Positions 6,988-12,166 of a DNA stretch of 22,883 bases are shown piece after piece. Location: contig CACZSX010000028.1 in assembly GCA_902783915.1 (NCBI GenBank), forward strand, positions 1-22,883, read 5' to 3'. The notes beneath the pieces were generated by a model that saw only the letters and a program-made list of their open reading frames with translations, made no database searches and was not told the DNA's origin. Each line of letters starts with the position of its first letter. Within the stretch, counting starts at the first letter, position 1. Both the position numbers and the translations under genes were made by a program. The DNA comes from an uncultured Erysipelotrichaceae bacterium (lineage in GTDB: Bacteria > Bacillota_I > Bacilli_A > RF39 > UBA660).

Positions 6988-7604
6988 AAAAAATATTTAG
7001 TTATTTATTTAAAGAAAATCCTGTATTTGTTTTGGTATTAGGATTATGTTCTGTACTTGCTGTAACTACTACTTTTGAAAGATCATATATGATGGGTGTA
7101 GTAGTACTTGTAATACTAGTACTATCTAATTTAATAGTATCATTAATAAGAAAAATTGTAAGTGAAGAAATTCGTATACCTGTATATATAATTATAATAT
7201 CTACTTTGGTAACAATAACTGAATTAATACTAAATAAGTATAGTAAGCCTCTATATGATGCGTTTGGTATATATTTACCTCTTATTGTAGTAAATTGTGT
7301 AGTACTTGGAAGAGCACTTTCATATGCATCTAAAAATAAGGTATTAGATAGTATAAAAGATGGCTTTAAATCGGGATTGGGTTATTTAGTGGCAATTTCT
7401 ATAATTGGATTATTAAGAGAATTATTAGGGAATGGTACAATTACAATTATGAATGATATATCTGGTATTACTGGATATAAAGAAATATTACATATATTTA
7501 ATAATGTAGTTATACCTAATAAACTATTTTTAACTAGTGGGGGAGCGTTTATACTTTTAGGAATAGTGATAGGTATAATTAATGGAAGAAGGAGTGAGGT
7601 ATGA
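6984..7604 (+). CDS. rnfE: RnfE, integral membrane subunit of Rnf
   Basis: This 206-residue polytopic protein of the RnfA/RnfE (NqrD/E) family forms, with RnfA, the membrane core that holds an Fe-S centre. Hallmarks are ENPVFVLVLGLCSVLAVTT near the N-terminus and LPLIVVNCVVLGRA in the middle; the two cysteines are the known metal ligands of the family. LRELLGNGTI is also typical. ATG 6984 follows GGAGG at 6974-6978 with standard spacing; an in-frame upstream start (6948) would begin inside the small peptide gene and lacks a site. The stop overlaps the rnfA start. Confidence 0.92.
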   Translation: MKKIFSYLFKENPVFVLVLGLCSVLAVTTTFERSYMMGVVVLVILVLSNLIVSLIRKIVSEEIRIPVYIIIISTLVTITELILNKYSKPLYDAFGIYLPLIVVNCVVLGRALSYASKNKVLDSIKDGFKSGLGYLVAISIIGLLRELLGNGTITIMNDISGITGYKEILHIFNNVVIPNKLFLTSGGAFILLGIVIGIINGRRSEV

Positions 7605-8164
7605 ATATAATTACAATATTTATAACAACACTTATTACAGAAAATGTAATACTTACTAAATTTTTAGGAATATGTTCGTTTTTAGGCACAAGTAATAAAG
7701 AAAAAAATGCACTTGGAATGGGTATATCTGTAACTTTTGTTGTATTAATATCTACAATACTTACATATTTAATAAATAAATTTATACTTATACCAACAAA
7801 TAGTGCATATTTACAAACAATAACATTTATATTAGTAATTGCATGTTTTGTTCAAATTACTGAACTAATAATAAAAAAATATTTTAAAGATTTATATAAA
7901 TCTTTAGGAATATATTTACCACTAATTACTACAAATTGTGCAGTATTTGGTATAATACTTACAAATATTAGATCAAATTATAATTTAATAGAATCTATAT
8001 CTAATGCTTTAGGTAGTTGCCTTGGATTTGTATTAGTACTATACATATTTACATTATTAAGAGAAAAAATAGAAAATAATGATATATTAAAATCATTTAA
8101 AGGAATACCAATAGCACTTATAACTGCTGGTATAATGGCATTGATATTTGGGAGATTAGTATGA
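7601..8164 (+). CDS. rnfA: RnfA, integral membrane subunit of Rnf
   Basis: This 187-residue membrane protein pairs with RnfE. Characteristic pieces are the short N-terminal helix, ENVILTKFLGICSFLGTS with the first conserved cysteine, and LGIYLPLITTNCAVFGI with the second, followed by FTLLREKIE. Length and motifs match RnfA, and the paired cysteines in opposite topology to RnfE form the membrane Fe-S site in studied complexes. It overlaps rnfE by 4 bases and the next small ORF by 4 bases, and GGAGTGAG precedes its ATG. Confidence 0.92.
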   Translation: MNIITIFITTLITENVILTKFLGICSFLGTSNKEKNALGMGISVTFVVLISTILTYLINKFILIPTNSAYLQTITFILVIACFVQITELIIKKYFKDLYKSLGIYLPLITTNCAVFGIILTNIRSNYNLIESISNALGSCLGFVLVLYIFTLLREKIENNDILKSFKGIPIALITAGIMALIFGRLV

Positions 8165-8268
8165 GTTATATATTTCTTATAGTACTTATTCTGATTACAA
8201 TAATTTTATTTAAAAAAAATAGATCTTGTAATTGCACTTTATGCAATAAATGTGAGGTGAAAAAATGA
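8161..8268 (+). CDS. 35-residue Cys-rich single-pass membrane peptide between rnfA and rnfB
   Basis: The ATG overlaps the rnfA stop and the TGA overlaps the rnfB start (both ATGA). Residues 2-17 form a transmembrane helix (SYIFLIVLILITIILF), then basic KKNR, then CNCTLCNKCEVKK, a C-x-C-x2-C-x2-C cluster. The positive-inside rule puts the cysteines in the cytosol, next to the RnfB Fe-S domain. The layout resembles the short 'FeoB-associated Cys-rich membrane protein' type, but there is no feo gene here. Such a cluster could bind Fe-S or zinc; a role as extra electron carrier or assembly factor for the minimal RnfB is inference. Confidence 0.65.
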   Translation: MSYIFLIVLILITIILFKKNRSCNCTLCNKCEVKK

Positions 8269-8519
8269 TAGGAGTAATTTCTTTTACTTTAATAGCATTT
8301 ATATTTGCAATATTAATAGTATTATTAAATGGGTATCTATTTAGTGACGATGAAAAATTATCTAAATTAGAAGAAATGTTACCAGGATATAATTGTGGTA
8401 GTTGTGGTTTTGGTAGCTGTAAAGGTATGGCCAAAGCTATATTGAAAGATAAAGAAGCTGTATATAAATGTAGACCATTAAGGGACAAAGAAGAAATATT
8501 AAAGTATCTGGGTGAGTAG
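8265..8519 (+). CDS. rnfB: Minimal RnfB: membrane anchor plus single Fe-S domain
   Basis: RnfB normally takes electrons from ferredoxin and carries an N-terminal anchor, a Fes (4Fe-4S) domain and one or more ferredoxin-type 2[4Fe-4S] modules. Here only 84 residues are present: a helix (about 2-25, IGVISFTLIAFIFAILIVLLNGYLF) and the Fes domain LPGYNCGSCGFGSC ... YKCRP, with all four cysteines in place. The stop follows at once, and the next gene shows no ferredoxin motif in any frame I inspected, so this is not an obvious frameshift. GAGGTG precedes the ATG. The other Fe-S modules are either lost or supplied by another protein. Confidence 0.85.
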   Translation: MIGVISFTLIAFIFAILIVLLNGYLFSDDEKLSKLEEMLPGYNCGSCGFGSCKGMAKAILKDKEAVYKCRPLRDKEEILKYLGE

Positions 8520-8520
8520 T

Positions 8521-9360
8521 ATGAATTATAAAAAAAATAATGTTGTAATTGTTACAATAGTATCTTTATTATTTATATTGAGTTCAGCAATAGTTTACTT
8601 TGTATTTTTTGTAGATAAAACTACAAATGATAATGCAAAAGACAGTATATATGTAAAAGTAACTGACAAAGATATAATTGATGAACTTAAAGAAGTAATA
8701 ATAAGTAATAATTTAATTGAATTGGCAAGATATGAAAAGAATATTGATAATATCAATACTATGAACAATTCTCAAAAATTAAATATGGCATTCAATAAAA
8801 TAATTAATGATAAAAAATATAATTATGATGAAAAAATAGATGCAAATCTATTAGAAGAATATTTTAAAAATAATTTTAAGGATATGATATATTACAACAA
8901 TGAAAATATATTATGTTCATGTAAAGAAAAATTATATATATATGATAAGAAAACAAATACATACGAATATAATATTGAACACAGTGAGCATTTAATTTAC
9001 AAAACTGATCCATATTATATAAAAGTATTGAGTGTAGATAAGAAAAATGATACATATATTATTAAAGTGACTTATGTATGGAGTACTTATAGTATAGATG
9101 GATATACAAATGTAGGTTATGCTTCTTATAATGATTCTTTAAATAGGCAAAATAAGTTGTTTGAAATTGAAGTGCCAGATATAAGTGTTAATTATAATCT
9201 ACCTATAGATTCTACTATAGAAATAAATAAAGATATGTATGCAATAAAAGAAATTGAAACTAATTATGAATTATATAAAAATAAATTACATAAATATACA
9301 TATACTTTTATAAGAGAAAACGATATATATAAGTTATTAAGTTTTAAATTTGAAAAATAA
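8521..9360 (+). CDS. Uncharacterised membrane-anchored protein at the end of the rnf operon
   Basis: This 279-residue protein has an N-terminal membrane anchor (about 7-30, NVVIVTIVSLLFILSSAIVYFVFFV) and an extracytoplasmic polar domain rich in Asn, Lys and Tyr. The C-terminal half is beta-rich (YYIKVLSVDKKNDTYIIKVTYVW ... YTYTFIRENDIYKLLSFKFE), similar in texture to NTF2-like or lipoprotein sensor domains, but no family is recognised. ATG 8521 starts one base after the rnfB stop (TAGTATG) with GGGTGAG upstream; a GTG at 8512 is an alternative. The position suggests co-transcription with rnf, possibly as an outside-facing partner; this is guesswork. Confidence 0.6.
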   Translation: MNYKKNNVVIVTIVSLLFILSSAIVYFVFFVDKTTNDNAKDSIYVKVTDKDIIDELKEVIISNNLIELARYEKNIDNINTMNNSQKLNMAFNKIINDKKYNYDEKIDANLLEEYFKNNFKDMIYYNNENILCSCKEKLYIYDKKTNTYEYNIEHSEHLIYKTDPYYIKVLSVDKKNDTYIIKVTYVWSTYSIDGYTNVGYASYNDSLNRQNKLFEIEVPDISVNYNLPIDSTIEINKDMYAIKEIETNYELYKNKLHKYTYTFIRENDIYKLLSFKFEK

Positions 9361-9371
9361 TTATAAAATAG

Positions 9372-9400
9372 TTGACAATAATATATATTTATAATATAAT
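9372..9400 (+). promoter_or_regulatory. Strong promoter of the infC-rpmI-rplT operon
   Basis: TTGACA (9372-9377), 17 bases, TATAAT (9395-9400) is a perfect consensus pair. Transcription would start near 9407, giving a leader of about 130 bases before infC. Confidence 0.88.
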
Positions 9401-9406
9401 TTAATG

Positions 9407-9539
9407 CGTAAGAAAAGGAAAGAGATGTATCCACATCCACCTGAGAGCGAGTAGTTCTAGGTATGAAGCCATAATTAATATATTTATGAGTTTTAATAGT
9501 GGATACATTGTATCTACTTTTTTAATGGAGGTGCTTACT
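9407..9539 (+). promoter_or_regulatory. L20-type ribosomal protein leader of the infC operon
   Basis: The leader can form two exclusive structures. ATGTATCCAC (9425-9434) is perfectly complementary to GTGGATACAT (9499-9508), an antiterminator-like long-range helix enclosing CCTGAGA...TCTAGG. The same GTGGATAC can instead pair downstream to make the terminator at 9499-9523. In Bacillus subtilis, L20 binds the infC leader and promotes attenuation; the same position and logic support this here. The ligand is inferred, not seen. Confidence 0.7.
9499..9523 (+). terminator. Attenuator hairpin just before infC
   Basis: GTGGATAC, loop ATT, GTATCTAC (one G-T pair), then six T (9518-9523). It lies 3 bases upstream of the infC Shine-Dalgarno GGAGGTG, so it must be read through for operon expression. 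It competes with the upstream pairing at 9425-9434. Confidence 0.75.
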
Positions 9540-10061
9540 ATAGCAAAGGAAAGAGACTTACCAATAAATGGTGAGATAAGATGTAATCAAATGCTTGTAA
9601 TTGGCCCTAAAGGTGAACAATTAGGAGTAAAAACAAAAAGTGATGCTTTAACATTAGCAGATTATGCTGGATTTGATCTAGTACTTATTAATGAAAATGG
9701 TAATCCACCAGTTGCAAAACTTATGGATTATAAAAAATATAAGTATGAGAAAAAGAAAAAGCAAAAAGAAAATGATAAGAAGCAAAGAGAATCAAGTTTT
9801 GAAGTAAAGGAATTCAGATTATCTGTAACTATAGATAAACATGACTTTGAAACTAAGATGAATAATGCTAGAAAACATTTACAAAAGGGTAATAAAGTAA
9901 AAGCATCAATAAGGTTTAAGGGAAGACAACTTGCACATACAGAACTTGGTGAAGAAGTACTAAATAGATTTGCTGAAGGTCTTAGTGATGTTAGTGAAGT
10001 TGAAAGTAAACCAAAATTTGAATTTAAATCTATGTTTATGGTTTTAGCACCAAAAAAATAA
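9540..10061 (+). CDS. infC: Translation initiation factor IF-3, with AUA start codon
   Basis: IF-3 binds the 30S subunit and rejects non-canonical initiation. The product has the N-domain (LPINGEIRCNQMLVIGPKGEQLGVKTKSDAL), a Lys-rich linker (YEKKKKQKENDKKQ) and the C-domain (EFRLSVTIDKHDFETKMNNARKHLQKGNKVKASIRFKGRQ ... MFMVLAPKK), 173 residues. The start is ATA at 9540: GGAGGTG (9527-9533) is 6 bases upstream and the next residues AKERDLPING fit IF-3. An in-frame ATG at 9486 lies within the attenuator structure and ATG 9525 overlaps the Shine-Dalgarno, so both are rejected. Rare starts (AUU) are known for infC elsewhere and serve autoregulation. First gene of infC-rpmI-rplT. Confidence 0.9.
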   Translation: MAKERDLPINGEIRCNQMLVIGPKGEQLGVKTKSDALTLADYAGFDLVLINENGNPPVAKLMDYKKYKYEKKKKQKENDKKQRESSFEVKEFRLSVTIDKHDFETKMNNARKHLQKGNKVKASIRFKGRQLAHTELGEEVLNRFAEGLSDVSEVESKPKFEFKSMFMVLAPKK

Positions 10062-10074
10062 GGAGGAAATATTT

Positions 10075-10269
10075 ATGCCAAAATTAAAGACACATAAAGG
10101 TACAAAGAAAGTATTAAAAGTTCGTAAGGGTGGAACTATATCAATTGGAAGACCAGGTAGTAGACACAATACTGGTAAGAAAAATGCAAATGTAAATAGA
10201 AAAAACAGAAAAGGATCAGTTTTAAGTCATTCTGATGCAAAGAGATTAAAAACTGTAAAATATAATTAG
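10075..10269 (+). CDS. rpmI: Ribosomal protein bL35
   Basis: This is a 64-residue, highly basic large-subunit protein. PKLKTHKGTKKVLKVRKGGTI and the RKNRKGSVLSHSDAKRLKTVKYN ending are typical of bL35. The GGAGG at 10063-10067 is well placed. It lies 13 bases after infC and 11 bases before rplT, the standard order. Confidence 0.95.
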   Translation: MPKLKTHKGTKKVLKVRKGGTISIGRPGSRHNTGKKNANVNRKNRKGSVLSHSDAKRLKTVKYN

Positions 10270-10280
10270 GAGGGTTATTC

Positions 10281-10877
10281 ATGGCAAGAGTTAAAGGTGG
10301 AACAGTAGCAAGAGCAAGAAGAAAGAAAATCTTAAAAGAAGCTAAAGGTTATTTTGGAAGCAAACACAGATTATTTAAAACAGCTAAAGAACAACTTTTA
10401 CATTCTGGTGTTTATGCATATAGAGATAGAAGACAAAAGAAAAGAGATTTTAGAAAATTATGGATTACAAGAATTAATGCTGCTTGTAGAGAAAATGAAA
10501 TTAGTTATTCTAAATTCATAAATGGATTAAATAAAGCTGGATTAACAATAAATAGAAAGATGTTAGCAGAACTTGCAATAGATAATCCAAAAGCATTTAC
10601 AGATTTAGTTGATATAGCAAAAGATGCTTTAACTGGTAAGGAATATAAACCAGCTAAAGTGGCTTTAGAAAAGAAAACTACTAAAGTAGTTAAAGAAGAA
10701 AAGAAGGACGAACCTGCAAAGAAAGCATCTACTAAAAAGGTAGAAGAAAAACCAACTGTAAAGAAAGCACCTGCTAAAAAGGCAGAAGCAAAACCAGCTG
10801 TAAAGAAAGCACCTGCTAAAAAGGCAGAAGCAAAACCAGCTGTAAAGAAAACAACTACTAAAAAAGCAACAAAATAA
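10281..10877 (+). CDS. rplT: Ribosomal protein bL20 with a long Lys/Ala/Pro-rich C-terminal tail
   Basis: Residues 1-118 are a complete bL20 (ARVKGGTVARARRKKILKEAKGYFGSKHRLFKTAKEQ ... WITRINAACRENEISYSKFINGLNKAGLTINRKMLAELA), needed early in 50S assembly and the likely ligand of the leader upstream. The usual protein stops near residue 118-120; here about 80 extra residues follow, built of VKKAPAKKAEAKPA-type repeats as in histone-H1-like and other AlaLysPro tails. Codon use and frame are continuous and the 42-bp DNA repeats keep the frame, so the tail is translated. Its role could be rRNA or nucleic-acid binding, by inference. AGGAGGG precedes ATG 10281. Confidence 0.93.
   Translation: MARVKGGTVARARRKKILKEAKGYFGSKHRLFKTAKEQLLHSGVYAYRDRRQKKRDFRKLWITRINAACRENEISYSKFINGLNKAGLTINRKMLAELAIDNPKAFTDLVDIAKDALTGKEYKPAKVALEKKTTKVVKEEKKDEPAKKASTKKVEEKPTVKKAPAKKAEAKPAVKKAPAKKAEAKPAVKKTTTKKATK
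10716..10871 (+). repeat. 42-bp in-frame tandem repeat in the rplT tail
   Basis: Two identical 42-bp units at 10758-10799 and 10800-10841 encode VKKAPAKKAEAKPA. A diverged unit (10716-10757) precedes and a partial, diverged unit follows 10842. Exact identity of the middle copies implies recent duplication by slippage, so tail length may vary between strains. Confidence 0.9.
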
Positions 10878-10882
10878 TTATA

Positions 10883-10919
10883 AAAACAATAGCATTTATA
10901 TTGCTATTGTTTTGTTTTG
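10883..10919 (+). terminator. Intrinsic terminator of the infC operon
   Basis: AAACAATAGCA and TGCTATTGTTT pair perfectly around a 7-base loop, followed by TTTTGTTTTG. It lies 6 bases after the rplT stop. Confidence 0.85.
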
Positions 10920-10928
10920 TACTATAAT
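10901..10928 (+). promoter_or_regulatory. Possible promoter of the GH25 lipoprotein gene
   Basis: A perfect -10, TATAAT (10923-10928), lies 16 bases after TTGCTA (10901-10906), which is also part of the preceding terminator stem. It leaves a 5' leader of about 10 bases before the gene. Confidence 0.45.
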
Positions 10929-10943
10929 TTAAATGGTGGTATT

Positions 10944-12107
10944 ATGAAAATAATTATAATTATATTAAGTGTTTTTATGTTATCAGGATGTAAACCCAAA
11001 ATTATAGAAACGGATGTTATCCCTTTCAATATTGATACTACTATAGATGTATATGACAATATTTATTTGTATGATTTGTTAAATAATATTGATGGAATTG
11101 AAATAATAAGTGATAACTATAGAATTGATACTGATGTAATTGGCAAAAAAGAATATGAAATAGTATATAAATTAGATAAAAAAATTTATTCTTATAAATA
11201 TGAAATTGATGTAATAGATAATACATATCCTATTGTATTTAGCGGTACAAATAGAACTGTATTGAAAGGGTATGATAAAGATATATGTAATTTAATTACA
11301 TATGGTGATAACTATACTGGTAATTTAAAATGTGAGATTGTTGGAAATTATGATGTTAATAAATTGGGTACTTATAATTTAATATATAATATATCTGATA
11401 GTAGTAATAATGTTACTAGTGTAAATGTTACTTTAAATGTAGTAGATAAAATTAATAGTAGTACATATCATAATAATTTAACCACTCCTATATCTGAAAT
11501 GTTAGAGTTATATAAAGATGATGATAATGAAATAGGAATTGATGTATCTGAATGGCAAGGAGATATAGATTTTGATAAAGTAATGGATGCAGGTGTTACT
11601 TTTGTAATAATGAGGATTGGAGTTCAAACTGATAATGGCGAACCAAAATTAGATGGAAAATATTTAGATAATATCAAAAATGCTAAAGAAGCGGGTTTAA
11701 AAGTAGGTGTATATTTATATTCAATAACTGATAATATAGAAGATGCTAAAAAACAAGCTTTATGGGTAATAGACAAATTAAATGGTGAGTCATTAGAACT
11801 TGGTGTTGCATTTGATTGGGAGAATTGGAAATATTGGAATGAATATAAAATAAGTTTTCATGATATTAATGAGATTGCAAATACATTTATGGATACTATT
11901 GAATCAAATGGATATAAAGCAATGTTATATGGCAGCAAGTTTTATTTAGAAAAAATATGGGAAACTAGTTATCCTATTTGGTTAGCGCATTATATAGATG
12001 ATAAAACTGATTATAATGGTGATTATATAATATGGCAACAATGTAGTAATGGGCTAATTGATGGGATTAATGGATTTGTAGATATGAATATAATGAAAAA
12101 GTGTTAA
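10944..12107 (+). CDS. GH25 lysozyme lipoprotein with two Ig-like domains
   Basis: This is a 387-residue surface peptidoglycan hydrolase. The signal peptide ends in a lipobox LSGC (Cys16), so it is a membrane-anchored lipoprotein. Residues about 25-170 form two Ig-like (DUF5011-type) repeats, each ending in a YEIDV or VTLNVVD strand. Residues about 196-385 are a glycoside hydrolase family 25 muramidase: IGIDVSEWQGDIDF with Asp200, VAFDWEN with Asp291 and Glu293 as likely catalytic pair, and IIWQQCSNG near the end. ATG 10944 has GGTGG upstream; an in-frame TTG at 10917 overlaps the terminator and is rejected. It stands as a single gene between two terminators, probably for wall remodelling. 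Confidence 0.85.
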   Translation: MKIIIIILSVFMLSGCKPKIIETDVIPFNIDTTIDVYDNIYLYDLLNNIDGIEIISDNYRIDTDVIGKKEYEIVYKLDKKIYSYKYEIDVIDNTYPIVFSGTNRTVLKGYDKDICNLITYGDNYTGNLKCEIVGNYDVNKLGTYNLIYNISDSSNNVTSVNVTLNVVDKINSSTYHNNLTTPISEMLELYKDDDNEIGIDVSEWQGDIDFDKVMDAGVTFVIMRIGVQTDNGEPKLDGKYLDNIKNAKEAGLKVGVYLYSITDNIEDAKKQALWVIDKLNGESLELGVAFDWENWKYWNEYKISFHDINEIANTFMDTIESNGYKAMLYGSKFYLEKIWETSYPIWLAHYIDDKTDYNGDYIIWQQCSNGLIDGINGFVDMNIMKKC

Positions 12108-12111
12108 ATTT

Positions 12112-12132
12112 AAGCCATTTTTGGCTTTTTTT
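12112..12132 (+). terminator. Intrinsic terminator after the GH25 gene
   Basis: AAGCCA, loop TTTT, TGGCTT, then further T residues through 12132. It starts 5 bases after the stop codon. Confidence 0.75.
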
Positions 12133-12166
12133 ATTATTTTATGATAAAATATTATTGGTGAAACAT

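Noticed and set aside
8265..9360. RnfB truncated by a frameshift with the ferredoxin domain downstream
   Set aside because: The following gene has its own anchor and no CxxCxxCxxxC motifs, and I saw none in the other frames there.
9486..9539. infC starting at ATG 9486, adding 18 residues
   Set aside because: These codons are the attenuator hairpin and the Shine-Dalgarno sequence; the added residues are not IF-3-like.
12101..12166. parC starting at 12101
   Set aside because: The extra 22 residues are read from the preceding terminator; ATG 12167 begins the conserved ParC N-terminus.
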